Shown here: in pieces, positions 56,601 to 64,000 of the stretch | How positions within the stretch are numbered: the first letter of the stretch is position 1 | How the letters are laid out: each line of letters starts with the position of its first letter | Assembly (NCBI RefSeq): GCF_011762095.1 | Contig: NZ_JAASQO010000013.1 | Span: 40,731-104,730, forward strand | DNA: 64,000 bases | Source: Parvibaculum indicum | GTDB taxonomy: Bacteria > Pseudomonadota > Alphaproteobacteria > Parvibaculales > Parvibaculaceae | Direction: 5' to 3' | Made by a program: the position numbers and the translations under genes | Notes under the pieces: generated by a model | The model's input: the letters and a program-made list of their open reading frames with translations, nothing else | Told to the model about the DNA's origin: nothing | Database searches by the model: none

Positions 56601-56930
56601 CTGCTCCTTAGACAGCTCCACCGGCAGCGCGATGATGAATTCGCGGGCGAACTGCGCGTCCTCGCGTTTCTCGAACGCTTCGACCCGGTTCCAGAACGCC
56701 TCGACGGCGCCGGCGACTGAGCGGTCGGCGATCAGCGCCCGCGCCCATTCCGGTGCGTCGGCCGGCAACAGGAATTCCTCATGGGCGAGATTGCGCTTGT
56801 TGGAATAGTCGACCGTGCGCGCCTCGGCCTCGTACTCCATTCGGGCGCAATGGCGATACGCGGCCGACAGCACGGCACTGCGGCCTTTGCCGCGGCCGAT
56901 GAGCTGGGGCGTGAAATGCGTGATCGCCAC
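53628..56930 (-). CDS. traA: TraA, relaxase-helicase (MOBQ type)
   Basis: TraA nicks oriT, stays bound to the transferred strand and unwinds the plasmid. The start is GTG 56930 (MAITHFTPQLIGRG, with GGAGA upstream), giving 1100 residues, the length of Ti TraA. The relaxase domain covers about 1-230 with AAYRHCARMEYE and the metal-binding GNPHVHLM. The helicase part (about 370-800) has GRAGAGKTT, LVLDEAGMVASKQ, LVLVGDPEQLQP and YATTIHKAQGAT. The C-terminal 300 residues are less conserved. Confidence 0.96.
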   Translation of the reverse strand: MAITHFTPQLIGRGKGRSAVLSAAYRHCARMEYEAEARTVDYSNKRNLAHEEFLLPADAPEWARALIADRSVAGAVEAFWNRVEAFEKREDAQFAREFIIALPVELSKEQNIALMRQFVLEQVLARGQVADWVYHDEPGNPHVHLMTTLRPLTEDGFGPKRIPVIGDDGEVLRNKAGKIIYRLWSGEKTEFLEQRNGWLDLQNQHLALAGLEIRVDGRSYAERGIDLVPTTHIGVGAKAIQRKSAENGEAADLERLALFETQRTKNRRRILNRPEIVLDLLSSEKSVFDQRDIAKVLHRYVDDAGTFQQLMARILQSPELLRIERESVDFATGERLPARYTTRELIRLEAGMARQAIWLSERGSHGVRERMLEQVFAGHERLSEEQRTAIERVTKPGGIAAVVGRAGAGKTTMMKAAREAWELAGYSVVGAALAGKAAEGLEKEAGIASRTLASWELRWKQGRDTLDARTVLVLDEAGMVASKQMARFVEAAVRAGAKLVLVGDPEQLQPIEAGAAFRAIVERIGYAELETIYRQREQWMRAASMDLARGRIAEALSAYQQQGRVLGSVLKAEAVASLIADWNRDYDASKSSLILAHLRRDVRMLNTMAREKLVERGLVGEGHAFRTEDGARRFDVGDQIVFLKNDSALGVKNGMIGKVVEATPNRIVAAIGEGDQRRQVTVDQHLYRNVDHGYATTIHKAQGATVARVKVLASLSLDRHLTYVALTRHREDMALYYGRRSFSFHGGLAKVLSRRNAKETTLDYERGTLYRQALRFAENRGLHIVKVARTLLRDRLDWTVRQKQKLTDLTQRLRGIGARLGLFDPRQTHSPKETAAMVAGVTLFTKSIQDTVEDKLRSDPAVTKQWDEVSTRFRYVFADPETAFRAMNFDAVLSDRTAAKTTLYRLVSEPQALGPLKGRTGLLAGKADREERRVAELNVPALKRDIERYINLREAAVQKLQAEEQAMRHRVSIDIPALSPAAHRVLERVRDAIDRNDLPAAIGYAISSREVKGEIDGFNKAIAERFGERTLLTNAAREPSGKVFDKAADGLAPGERQKLAEAWPTMRTAQQLAAHERTAATLKQSENLRQTQRQTPVMKQ

Positions 56931-57000
56931 GATGACGGCGTCTCCCGGTGCAACCTCGAACGGCGTGTTCGTCGGGAGAGGCCGGCCTCGCCGGGGCCGG

Positions 57001-57040
57001 CGCAGCACGTCGCGCCAGCGACGTATTACTGCGCCCTTGG
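57001..57040. other. oriT nic region of Ti/RSF1010 type
   Basis: Between divergent traA and traC, a short inverted repeat GTCGC-GCCA-GCGAC (57009-57022) is followed by GTATTACTGCGCCCTTGG (57023-57040). From memory, the reverse complement (CCAAGGGCGCAGTAATACG) closely matches the nic region of pTiC58 and RSF1010-type origins. MOBQ relaxases cut next to such a repeat. The exact nick was not determined. Confidence 0.75.
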
Positions 57041-57093
57041 ATGCCGCTCCTTCGGAACGGCCGGGATGATCTCAAGTGGCGTCGGCTTCGCCG

Positions 57094-57111
57094 ACTAGCT
57101 TTTTTACTAGT
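57094..57111. promoter_or_regulatory. Candidate TraR box between traA and traC
   Basis: ACTAGCTTTTTTACTAGT is an 18-bp dyad (ACTAG/CTAGT arms) in the divergent traA/traC promoter region, 74 bases before traC and 164 before traA. It resembles ACTAGCAAATCTATTAGT upstream of traI (11528). It is preceded by GTCGGC-TTC-GCCGAC, a second short inverted repeat (57081-57095). Confidence 0.65.
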
Positions 57112-57184
57112 CGCCGCTGGCGCTCATCCGGGGAAAGCTGGGCCTCAACCCAGCGGATACGGGACGGTGGAAGGGTCAACCGGA

Positions 57185-57481
57185 ATGAAGAAGCCGTCGC
57201 GACAGATCAGGGAGGAAATCGCCAGGCTGCAGGACCAGCTCCGGCAGGCCGAGACGCGCGAGGCCGAACGCATCGGCCGGATCGCGCTGAAGGCCGGGAT
57301 TGGCGAGATCGAGGTCGAGGAGGCGGCGCTGCTCTCGGCCTTCGAGGAGGTGGCGAAACGGTTTCGCGACGACGCCGGCGCGTCGAGCGGGAGAAAGGGC
57401 GTCGCTGGCCGGCAGCCAAATGGCGGGGCGTCCACGACGCTCGCGGCTGGCGCGGCTCAGGGCGGCGATCGCGAGGCTTGA
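57185..57481 (+). CDS. traC: TraC, oriT-associated conjugal transfer protein
   Basis: The 98-residue protein has a Lys/Glu/Arg-rich helical N-terminus ([20 protein letters not shown]) and [17 protein letters not shown], the core of Ti TraC. TraC helps TraA process oriT. It starts at ATG 57185, after GGAAG, and precedes traD by 4 bases. The upstream region holds oriT and a likely TraR box. Confidence 0.9.
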   Translation: MKKPSRQIREEIARLQDQLRQAETREAERIGRIALKAGIGEIEVEEAALLSAFEEVAKRFRDDAGASSGRKGVAGRQPNGGASTTLAAGAAQGGDREA

Positions 57482-57485
57482 GCGC

Positions 57486-57701
57486 ATGCGCCGGTCGAGC
57501 TCATCGGACGCACGCAAGAAGGACACGCGCGAGAAGATCGAGCTCGGCGGGCTGATCGTGAAGGCGGGGCTGCGCTACGAGAAGCGCGCGCTGTTGCTCG
57601 GCATGCTGATCGACGCACAGCGCCGCATCGGTGAAGACCAAACCGAGCGAACGCGGCTCAGCGCCATCGGCGCGGAAGCCTTCGGGCGCGATCATGAATA
57701 G
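57486..57701 (+). CDS. traD: TraD, small conjugal transfer protein
   Basis: This 71-residue protein starts [20 protein letters not shown] at 57486 and carries the Ti TraD core [25 protein letters not shown]. The length matches Ti TraD. It is part of the oriT-processing set, and its end overlaps traG by 8 bases. A longer upstream frame exists but overlaps traC. Confidence 0.88.
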   Translation: MRRSSSSDARKKDTREKIELGGLIVKAGLRYEKRALLLGMLIDAQRRIGEDQTERTRLSAIGAEAFGRDHE

Positions 57702-59601
57702 GGTGCTGCTCGCCGGGCTGCAGGCGGCGATGATGATCGCCGTGGCGATCACGACGACCGGCGCCGAGCACTGGCTGGCGGGCTTCGGCAAGACCGAGGC
57801 CGCGCGCCTGATGCTCGGCCGTGCCGGGCTCGCGCTCCCCTATGTGCTATCGGCCGGGCTCGGCCTGATCCTGCTCTTCGCGGCGGCCGGCGCGATCGGC
57901 ATCCGGGCGGTTGGATGGGGCGTCGTGGTCGGGAGCGCGGCTGTCATCGGCATCGCCACCATCCGCGAAGGCGCGCGGCTGGCCGCTCTGGCGGACCGCG
58001 TGCCGGCGGGGCAATCTGTGCTGGCCTATGCGGATCCGGGAACGATGATCGGCGCGGCGATCGCGCTCGTTTGCGCGATGTTCGCGCTGCGCGTCACCAT
58101 CAAGGGAAACGCCGCTTTCGTCGCGGCGTCTCCGCGCCGGATCAAGGGCCGGCGCGCGATCCATGGAGAGACCGACTGGATGCGGATGGAAACGGCCGGC
58201 AAGCTGTTCGGCGACGCCGGCGGCATCGTCATCGGCGAGCGCTACCGGGTCGATCGCGATTCCGTCGCCGGCATCGCGTTCCGCGCCGACAGCCGCGACA
58301 GCTGGGGCAGCGGCGGCCGCTCGCAGCTGCTCTGCTTCGACGGCTCGTTCGGCTCCTCGCACGGCATCGTCTTCGCCGGCTCGGGCGGCTTCAAGACGAC
58401 GTCGGTGACGATTCCCTCGGCGTTGAAATGGGGTGGCGGCCTGGTGGTGCTCGACCCCTCATCCGAGGTCGCGCCGATGGTGATCGGCCATCGGCGCAAG
58501 GCGGGCCGCAAGGTGGTGGTGCTGGACCCGGCTGATGCCGCCACCGGCTTCAACGCGCTCGACTGGATCGGACGCTTCGGCGGAACGAAGGAGGAGGACA
58601 TTGTCGCGGTCGCGACCTGGGTAATGACGGACAACGCGCGCCAGGTCTCTGCGCGCGACGACTTCTTTCGCGCCTCCGCGATGCAGCTTCTGACGGCGCT
58701 GATCGCGGACGTCTGCCTGTCGGGTCATACGGAAAAGAAGGACCAGACGCTCCGGCAGGTCCGCGCCAACCTATCGGAGCCGGAGCCGAAGCTGCGCGAG
58801 CGGCTGACTAGGATCTACGAACAGTCGGGATCGGAGTTCGTGAAGGAGAATGTCGCAGTCTTCGTCAACATGACGCCGGAGACCTTTTCCGGCGTCTACG
58901 CCAATGCGGTGAAGGAGACGCATTGGCTGTCTTATCCAAACTACGCCGCGCTGGTCTCTGGTCACAGCTTCACCACCGACGAACTCGCCGACGGCGGGAC
59001 CGACATCTTTATCGCGCTCGACCTGAAGGTGCTGGAGGCGCATCCGGGGCTCGCCCGGGTCATCATCGGGGCGCTGATGAACGCGATCTACAACCGCAAT
59101 GGCGAGGTGAAGGACCGCACGCTGTTCCTGCTCGACGAGGTGGCGCGGCTCGGCTTCCTGCGCATCTTGGAGACCGCGCGTGACGCCGGCCGCAAATACG
59201 GCATCACCATGACGCTGCTGTTCCAGTCCATCGGCCAGATTCGCGAGGCCTATGGCGGCCGCGACGCCACCTCGAAATGGTTCGAATCGGCGTCATGGAT
59301 CAGCTTCGCCGCAATCAACGATCCCGAGACCGCCGACTACATCTCGCGACGTTGCGGCGACACCACCGTCGAGGTCGACCAGCTCAGCCGCTCGTCGCAG
59401 ATGTCGGGCGCGTCGCGGACGCGCTCGAAGCAGCTGGCGCGCCGCCCGCTCATCCTGCCGCACGAGGTCCTGCGCATGCGCGCCGACGAGCAGATCGTGT
59501 TCACGGCCGGCAATCCGCCGCTGCGCTGCGGGCGCGCGATCTGGTTCCGCCGCGAGGACATGAGAAGCTGCGTCGGCGAAAACAGGTTCCACCGGAAATA
59601 G
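57694..59601 (+). CDS. traG: TraG, type IV coupling protein (VirD4-like)
   Basis: TraG couples the relaxosome to the mating channel. The 635-residue protein has two to three N-terminal membrane helices (about 5-25, 45-75, 110-135), then a P-loop in GSGGFKTTS (about 228) and Walker [12 protein letters not shown] (about 476). A RecA-like motor with [15 protein letters not shown] completes it. The start [10 protein letters not shown] at 57694 overlaps traD. The length fits VirD4/TraG of Ti plasmids. Confidence 0.96.
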   Translation: MNRVLLAGLQAAMMIAVAITTTGAEHWLAGFGKTEAARLMLGRAGLALPYVLSAGLGLILLFAAAGAIGIRAVGWGVVVGSAAVIGIATIREGARLAALADRVPAGQSVLAYADPGTMIGAAIALVCAMFALRVTIKGNAAFVAASPRRIKGRRAIHGETDWMRMETAGKLFGDAGGIVIGERYRVDRDSVAGIAFRADSRDSWGSGGRSQLLCFDGSFGSSHGIVFAGSGGFKTTSVTIPSALKWGGGLVVLDPSSEVAPMVIGHRRKAGRKVVVLDPADAATGFNALDWIGRFGGTKEEDIVAVATWVMTDNARQVSARDDFFRASAMQLLTALIADVCLSGHTEKKDQTLRQVRANLSEPEPKLRERLTRIYEQSGSEFVKENVAVFVNMTPETFSGVYANAVKETHWLSYPNYAALVSGHSFTTDELADGGTDIFIALDLKVLEAHPGLARVIIGALMNAIYNRNGEVKDRTLFLLDEVARLGFLRILETARDAGRKYGITMTLLFQSIGQIREAYGGRDATSKWFESASWISFAAINDPETADYISRRCGDTTVEVDQLSRSSQMSGASRTRSKQLARRPLILPHEVLRMRADEQIVFTAGNPPLRCGRAIWFRREDMRSCVGENRFHRK

Positions 59602-59621
59602 GCGGTTCAGGGAGGAGCGCT

Positions 59622-59921
59622 TTGAGACGGCTGCGCATCGGCGATAGCGAAGCGGAGGCCACCGCGGGCGACATCGCGGTGCGGCTGGCCGACGCCTTTA
59701 CGCACCGCGAGCATCTGCTTTGCCTGCGCCAGCCCGCTGGGTGCGCGAGGGTTGCCGTCGCAACAGGGCGCCCGGTCGACCCCGGGCGGCCTCGTCCCGC
59801 GAGCTGGATCGTCACCGCATGGCGGAGACCGCGTAGCGGGCTCCGGGAGCGACGCGCAGCGGCGCGAGTAGAGCGAGTCCGCCGCTGGCGGCTCGCCGAG
59901 ATGCCTCGCCCCTCGGCATGA
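59622..59921 (+). CDS. Hypothetical protein after traG
   Basis: A frame from TTG 59622, after GGGAGGAGCGC, gives about 99 residues beginning LRRLRIGDSEAEATAGDIAVRL. The first half has helical, plausible composition, but the second half is Arg/Ala-rich and looks unlike a normal protein. No family is recognised. It may be a small traG-linked gene, or noncoding. Confidence 0.35.
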   Translation: MRRLRIGDSEAEATAGDIAVRLADAFTHREHLLCLRQPAGCARVAVATGRPVDPGRPRPASWIVTAWRRPRSGLRERRAAARVERVRRWRLAEMPRPSA

Positions 59922-60083
59922 CCTTTTCCAGGACTGCAGCTCGTGACGCGTACGCCATCCTGCCCATCGGATCTGCTCCGGAATCCACTGAAGAAAGAAC
60001 GCCGCGTTGGAAATATGGTCCCGTGCAGAAAGACAGTGCCGCCGACCGGGTCCAACGCCCGGCTTGAACATCGATCCAGTAGA

Positions 60084-60558
60084 ATGAGGAGCCTCCTAGC
60101 GAAGGGCGCCGTGGCCGCCACAATCATCCTCGCCGCATTGCATTGGGCATCCCGCGCAGGTGCCGAGCCGATGTTTGGCACGGCTTCCGGACCTGTCGCC
60201 GATAAGGTGACGGCCGTATTGTCCATTTGTGGGAGCGCTCGACGGTTTAGCTGCGTGGTCGACGGCGACACCTTCTGGCTCGGCCGGCAGAAGGTCCGGA
60301 TCGCCGACATCGACGCGCCGGAGCTCACTCCGCCGCGCTTGCGAACATGAAAGAGAGCTCGGCGAGACGGCGAAGTACCGCCTGCAGGCGCTGCTCAACG
60401 CGGGGCCGTTTTCGCTGGCCGCAGGCCCGCGGGACGAAGATTCTTTCGGCCGCAAGCTGCGCACGGTCCTGCGGGCGGGCCGCTCGATCGGCGCGCGCCT
60501 GGTCGCCGAAGGGCTGGTTCGCCGTTGGTATGGCGGCCGTCGCAGCTGGTGCGACTGA
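60084..60558 (+). pseudogene. Staphylococcal-nuclease-like protein, frameshifted
   Basis: Two adjoining frames form one SNase-fold protein. The first, from ATG 60084, has a signal sequence (LLAKGAVAATIILAALHWASRAGA) and CVVDGDTFWLGRQKVRIADIDAPEL, then meets a stop at 60350. The second frame goes on with CEHERELGETAKYRLQALL and ends RRWYGGRRSWCD. The break fits one extra T in CGCTTGCGAA near 60343. An in-frame protein would be about 157 residues. It is decay or a sequencing error. Confidence 0.8.
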
Positions 60559-60642
60559 CCCATCAGCACAACGAATCGATCCTAGCGGATCGATTCGGAA
60601 AAGCCATTGGACGGTGCCTCCGCAGGAGGCGAGAATCCGCCC

Positions 60643-60891
60643 ATGACCGACACGGAGAGCCTGCCCGTCCATCTTCGTCGTATCGACCCGACGCAGAACA
60701 TGCGGCGCTTCTATATGCTCGCGATCCAGCCGACCTTGTTCGGCGGCGCGTCGGTCATCCGCAACTGGGGACGGATCGGCACCAATGGCCAATCGATGAT
60801 GCAGACCTTTGATCGGCCCGACGAGGCGGGCGACGCGCTGAGCCGCCTCGAGCGCCGCAAGAGACGGCGGGGCTACCGCGAGGCGGACTGA
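60643..60891 (+). CDS. WGR-domain protein
   Basis: The 82-residue protein consists almost entirely of a WGR domain, with NWGRIGTNGQ at about 45-54, and starts at ATG 60643 after AGGAGG. Small WGR proteins are common on alphaproteobacterial plasmids and may bind nucleic acids. The function is unknown. No neighbour is clearly coupled to it. Confidence 0.85.
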   Translation: MTDTESLPVHLRRIDPTQNMRRFYMLAIQPTLFGGASVIRNWGRIGTNGQSMMQTFDRPDEAGDALSRLERRKRRRGYREAD

Positions 60892-60942
60892 AGCAAGCCC
60901 ACGAGAATAGCCGACAAGCGAAGCGCTGCCGGCCGAAAGTCG

Positions 60943-61137
60943 TCACACCGGCCCATCCAGGCCTCCGGCCGCTTTCAGCCGGGTTTCGTCCATGTGGTCG
61001 ATGATTTCATGGTCGTCCGACTTCCAGGCGAGGTGGCCGTTGCGGACTTCCTCGCGCGTCGCCGAAGTGCCGTTAGGCCAGAGCACGATGTCGTCGCGAT
61101 GCGGCTTTCGGCGCTGTGATGATCGGGATCGCGTCAT
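60943..61137 (-). CDS. Small hypothetical protein
   Basis: The 64-residue protein begins MTRSRSSQRRKPHRDD and has WPNGTSATREEVRNGHLAWKS near the middle. It is charged and soluble. It lies after the DUF736 gene and a hairpin on the same strand. I do not recognise the family, but its regular composition suggests a real gene. Confidence 0.55.
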   Translation of the reverse strand: MTRSRSSQRRKPHRDDIVLWPNGTSATREEVRNGHLAWKSDDHEIIDHMDETRLKAAGGLDGPV

Positions 61138-61167
61138 CAGGAGCTTCTCGTGTGCCGAAACAGGGAA

Positions 61168-61189
61168 GGCCCCGCCTTGCGGCGGGGCC
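61168..61189 (-). terminator. GC hairpin after the DUF736 gene
   Basis: GGCCCCGCC-TTGC-GGCGGGGCC is a perfect 9-bp stem with a 4-base loop, 16 bases past the DUF736 stop codon. On the minus strand it is followed by TTCCCTGTTTC, a weak U-rich run. Confidence 0.6.
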
Positions 61190-61204
61190 CTCTTGTCGCC
61201 CGGG

Positions 61205-61519
61205 TCAGTCCCGGTTCGGCCGGGACCAGATGAGCTGAAGGCCTTCCTCGCCTTCGACTTCGACCAGGGTTGCGTAGATCGGGGCAGGGAAGCTCGGATC
61301 GTCGAGCTTGACCGAGAGGTAGTCGCGGTCCGTCTGCTCGGAGTGCTTCTGCCAGGCGGCGCCGAGCTCGACATTCGCTGCGGCGAAGATGCGGAAGTGG
61401 GGGCCTTTGTCGGAGGGGTTCTCGATGCGGACCAGCCGAGCTTTGACGTTCAGGGTCAGGGTGCGGATCGTCCCCGAGAAGCCGTTGCCGTTGACGGTGA
61501 AGTTGCCGATGGTAGCCAT
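61205..61519 (-). CDS. DUF736 family protein
   Basis: The 104-residue protein starts [18 protein letters not shown] and has [18 protein letters not shown] and [19 protein letters not shown], the DUF736 pattern. These proteins are abundant on alphaproteobacterial plasmids and conjugative elements; their function is unknown. GAGGAC precedes the ATG. It is followed by a strong hairpin. Confidence 0.92.
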   Translation of the reverse strand: MATIGNFTVNGNGFSGTIRTLTLNVKARLVRIENPSDKGPHFRIFAAANVELGAAWQKHSEQTDRDYLSVKLDDPSFPAPIYATLVEVEGEEGLQLIWSRPNRD

Positions 61520-62173
61520 GTTCGTGTCCTCTTTCGTTTATCGGGCCGCGGCCATCGCGACCTCGATGGCTGTCGATGACCGGAGGCGATCGGGCCGCAC
61601 CCGAAGGGCCGCAACACAGTGGAGGGCGGCCAGGGCGAGGCTTTCTTGGCTCGCGAGGAATGGGCGCGCAGCGCCCAGGGGAAGAAAGCTGAGAAAGGCC
61701 GTTGCGGTCATGAGAGATCGAGGCGGCGCGCAGCGCCGACGGCCTTCGGTCAGACATGCCAGATCGAGGACGCAGTGGACGCGAACAGACCGAACGATGG
61801 GGACACAGTGCGCTACCGGCAAACCACACCGCATGGCGACGGCGCGGCCGCCATCCCGGAAGACCCGGCCAACATCAGCAAGGCCGCACCGGCTTCTCCG
61901 CACCGTCAGGGCCGCTGACGCCGCGCGCTCGAGCGCGGTCGATGTTCAACCGGGGGAAAGGCCGCAGCCGAGCGACGGGCTTCTCGGCTCATCGCCGGCG
62001 ACCCTCCCGGTCCCCTCAACGCCAATGGGCGGGAAGCGAGGTGCTGGTCCGGTCTCGGCGCCGCCCCTCCGGCGCGATGACGCTCCAGGAATGCCCGCCG
62101 CGCGGCGGGGCGTTCGGCAAACGACCTGAGGCGGATGTGCAAAGGTCGGATCAATGGGGCGGACGGCGCCGCC
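61520..62173. other. 650-base stretch, no convincing gene
   Basis: Several frames overlap here on both strands, but none shows a known family or a normal composition, and all are Arg-rich as in antisense GC-rich DNA. It may contain control sequences for the DUF736 gene, or a relic. Nothing more specific can be supported. Confidence 0.5.
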
Positions 62174-62467
62174 TCAGCCTTGCGGAAGCTCGTCCGGCCA
62201 CCTTTGGGCACCGTGCAGAACGCGGAGAATCCGGATCGACTCGGTGGTCACGGCGTAGGCCGCGACATAGGGCGTGCCGGTGATGACGAGTTCGCGCGTG
62301 CCGGCGACGCGGCCGGGACGGCCGCTCTCCGGGAAGTCGACCAGACGGCGCGCGGACGCCGCGATCCGCTCGTCGACGGCGATCGCCGCGCGTGGATTGT
62401 CGGCTTCGATATGGGTGAAGATGCCGTCGCGATCGGAGAGCGCGAAGGCCGACCAGACGAGTTTCAC
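62174..62467 (-). CDS. RelE/ParE-family toxin
   Basis: The 97-residue protein has the ParE/RelE fold pattern: VWSAFALSDRDGIFTHIEADNP at the N-terminus, SARRLVDFPESGRPGRV in the middle and YVAAYAVTTESIRILRVLHGAQRWP at the end. ParE-type toxins inhibit gyrase and RelE types cut mRNA; which applies is not clear. The start overlaps the antitoxin stop (ATGA). Confidence 0.92.
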   Translation of the reverse strand: MKLVWSAFALSDRDGIFTHIEADNPRAAIAVDERIAASARRLVDFPESGRPGRVAGTRELVITGTPYVAAYAVTTESIRILRVLHGAQRWPDELPQG

Positions 62468-62769
62468 GATCCGCCGGCGGCCTTGCGCCGGGCCGCGGCG
62501 CGGCGCTCGGAGAAATGCGTCTCGGCCTGCTCGTCAGGGACGTCGGGCCGCGTGTCCTGCAGCGCCTCCTGCACCTTCTCCCGGAACCAAGCGTCATGCG
62601 CCTCGCTGTTGGTGACGAGCTCGAGCGGCAGGGCGCCCTCATTGGCGGTCCGGGTGAGCAGGATGCGCACGGCGTCCGACACTGTCAGCCCCATGCCTTC
62701 GAGAACCGCGGACGCGCGGTCCCGCACGTCGGCGTCGATTCGAGTCTGGACAAGCGCATTCGCGGCCAT
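62464..62769 (-). CDS. RelB/DinJ-family antitoxin
   Basis: The 101-residue protein starts MAANALVQTRIDADVRDRA, a ribbon-helix-helix DNA-binding region (about 5-45, with LTVSDAVRILLTRTA). The C-terminal tail should bind the toxin. The gene comes first in a two-gene operon, coupled to the toxin by ATGA. It should stabilise the plasmid by post-segregational killing and repress its own promoter. Confidence 0.92.
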   Translation of the reverse strand: MAANALVQTRIDADVRDRASAVLEGMGLTVSDAVRILLTRTANEGALPLELVTNSEAHDAWFREKVQEALQDTRPDVPDEQAETHFSERRAAARRKAAGGS

Positions 62770-62823
62770 AATCGCCTCCTTGCCAAGGCAATGTAATGCA
62801 ATTGAATGACGAATGCCAGCCCG

Positions 62824-63690
62824 TCACAGGCCGCACATGCCTTCGCATTCATTCGGCCAGAGGTCGAGCTGGCCGCTGTCCGCTTCGGTCGAGAGGTCCG
62901 CCTCGTCGAGCGGAACGGCCGAACGGTGCAGATAGACCTCGCCGCGGATACCGCGCAGGCCGGCGCGGATGATGCGGTCGACCTCGACCGCATCGGCCCA
63001 GGCCGCCGGATCGTGATTACGCATGGCGCGCCAGACCGCATCGGAATGGAACGGACAGCCGATGCAGGCGCTTTTGGGCGGCCGCGGATAGCCGTGGCGG
63101 TCGAGCCAGCGCAGGCAGTCGCTGCGCGCCATTCGCCGCTCGACGAGCGGCCAGCGATTCACGCGCCAGCGCTCGAAGCTCGGCTTCATCCGGACGATTT
63201 CGTCCGTCGAGATGCCGATCCACTGCTCAACGACAGGGACAGCGGGGGATCGCTTGCGGGTCAGGCCGGCGAGCTCGCGCACCTTGCGGCGGATCGGGTC
63301 GATCTTGTAGTCGCCGGTGCATTGGCGCCGGATCATGCCGATCGAGACCTGGCCGCGCCGGTTCGTGGTGCGCGTGAAGGCGGGGATCGACGCCCAGCGC
63401 CGCCCGCACCCGGCGGCGATCAGGTTGTCGCGGATATTGCCTGCCGAGACGATGTGGACCGGGAACGGCAGGACGTTGGGCGACATCAGCCAGGCGAGGT
63501 GCTCATACACGGCGTCGGGCTCCCAGCCGGTGTCGGCGAAGATCGCGCAATCGGGCATCGGCCCGATTTCTTCATGCGCCGCCAGCAAGGCGAGCGTCGT
63601 CGATTGCACGCCGGCGCCAAGGCTGAGCACGCGCAGGCGGATCGAGGAGAGCTCGGCGCCCTCCCCTTCTGCAGCCGGAGCGGAGAGCAT
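62824..63690 (-). CDS. PAPS-reductase-family protein
   Basis: The 288-residue protein has the PP-loop-like motif SLGAGVQSTTLALLAA (about 24-39) and a metal or cluster Cys set including QCTGDYKIDPIRRKVREL and CIGCPFHSDAVW. Members occur on phages and plasmids and are related to sulfonucleotide reductases and sulfur-transfer enzymes such as DndC. The substrate is unknown. The ATG at 63690 overlaps the ArdC-like stop, so they are coupled. Confidence 0.87.
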   Translation of the reverse strand: MLSAPAAEGEGAELSSIRLRVLSLGAGVQSTTLALLAAHEEIGPMPDCAIFADTGWEPDAVYEHLAWLMSPNVLPFPVHIVSAGNIRDNLIAAGCGRRWASIPAFTRTTNRRGQVSIGMIRRQCTGDYKIDPIRRKVRELAGLTRKRSPAVPVVEQWIGISTDEIVRMKPSFERWRVNRWPLVERRMARSDCLRWLDRHGYPRPPKSACIGCPFHSDAVWRAMRNHDPAAWADAVEVDRIIRAGLRGIRGEVYLHRSAVPLDEADLSTEADSGQLDLWPNECEGMCGL

Positions 63691-63965
63691 CACGCCGCCT
63701 TCGGCACGGTCTCTGCCTGTGGCTGCAGACCATGCAGATAGGCGCAGGCCCGTTGCGCGTGCGCGGCGGCCGAGAAGATGAAGCGCTTGTCGTTGGCGAG
63801 GACCGCGAGCCAGGATGCGAGGTAGCTCGCATGGTCGGCGCGCGGCTCGAGCTCGGGGACGATGCCGAGATCGGCGCTGACGAAACAAGCGCCCAGATCC
63901 GCCACATATCCTGACAGTCCAGCCCCAATCTGAAATTTTTCCGCAGTGAAGATGAGGTTGATCAT
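63690..63965 (-). CDS. ArdC-like zincin C-terminal fragment
   Basis: The 91-residue protein contains DLGACFVSADLG and DHASYLASWLAVLANDKRFI followed by FSAAAHAQRACAYL, which is the C-terminal end of ArdC/TraC1-type antirestriction proteins. The HExxH active site and the ssDNA-binding N-terminus are absent. A good ribosome site (AGAGGAG) precedes ATG 63965, so it may be a separate small gene or the product of a split ArdC gene. The ATG overlaps the stop of the upstream frame. Confidence 0.65.
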   Translation of the reverse strand: MINLIFTAEKFQIGAGLSGYVADLGACFVSADLGIVPELEPRADHASYLASWLAVLANDKRFIFSAAAHAQRACAYLHGLQPQAETVPKAA

Positions 63966-64000
63966 GCTGCCATCTCCTCTGCCTGGGGCTGCTGAGCGTG
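63962..64000 (-). CDS. C-terminal tip of an upstream gene (cut by window)
   Basis: A frame ending HAQQPQAEEMAA then TGA overlaps the ArdC-like start codon (ATGA). Only 12 residues are visible, so the product cannot be named. Confidence 0.35.
   Translation of the reverse strand, partial: HAQQPQAEEMAA

Noticed and set aside
61389..62129. 246-residue plus-strand frame over DUF736 and the following gap
   Set aside because: It overlaps a known gene in antisense and is very Arg-rich.
1..64000. CRISPR arrays, rRNA and tRNA genes
   Set aside because: No evenly spaced repeat array and no rRNA-like or tRNA-like sequence was noticed in reading the window.

Overview
The window looks like a conjugative repABC plasmid from a high-GC alphaproteobacterium, probably of the order Hyphomicrobiales (rhizobia, Bosea, Methylobacterium and relatives). 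The evidence is a repABC replication and partition operon, a divergent traI-trb mating-pair-formation operon, a TraI/TraR/TraM quorum-sensing module, and divergent traAFBH and traCDG operons flanking an oriT. This is the Ti/pNGR234a style of plasmid backbone. No rRNA, tRNA or CRISPR was seen.

Layout. Positions 1-2393 (minus) hold a truncated, very large SIR2-STAND protein that resembles anti-phage NADase sensors and runs off the left edge. Positions 2418-6286 hold a Tn5053/Tn7-like transposition module, tniA-tniB-tniQ, with about 20-bp repeats at its tniA end. A tyrosine recombinase follows (6326-7537). Positions 7566-11321 (minus) are repA-repB-repC, with a counter-transcribed RNA between repB and repC, a parS-like dyad between repA and repB, and an AT-rich origin candidate inside repC. 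Positions 11705-21872 (plus) are traI-trbBCDEJKLFGHI. Positions 22039-48486 are cargo placed between trbI and traR. It contains a YbhGFSR-like exporter with a CecR-like TetR gene, a Cu(I) ATPase, a phosphoketolase/acetate-kinase/phosphotransacetylase/PHB-synthase cluster with FixK/FNR-like boxes, a phasin, a second exporter of the YhiI-RbbA-YhhJ type, and a TetR-NmrA pair. Positions 48625-49660 are traR and traM. They are followed by an IS5-family element (49871-50776) and a decayed methyltransferase gene. Positions 51326-56930 (minus) are traAFBH, oriT lies at about 57001-57040, and 57185-59601 (plus) is traCDG. The right end (59622-64000) has small accessory genes: a frameshifted nuclease, WGR and DUF736 proteins, a RelB/ParE-type toxin-antitoxin pair, a PAPS-reductase-like protein and an ArdC-like C-terminal fragment.

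How the parts fit. TraI should make an acyl-homoserine lactone that TraR senses, and TraM should restrain TraR. Two 18-bp dyads that begin with the same ACTAGC lie in the traI/repA and traA/traC promoter regions and are good candidates for TraR boxes, so signal would couple mating and copy number. The metabolic cargo would turn sugar phosphates into acetyl phosphate, ATP, acetyl-CoA and PHB, apparently under low-oxygen control. Several genes are frame-disrupted (DUF900-type hydrolase, nuclease, methyltransferase), so the accessory regions are partly decaying or contain sequence errors.
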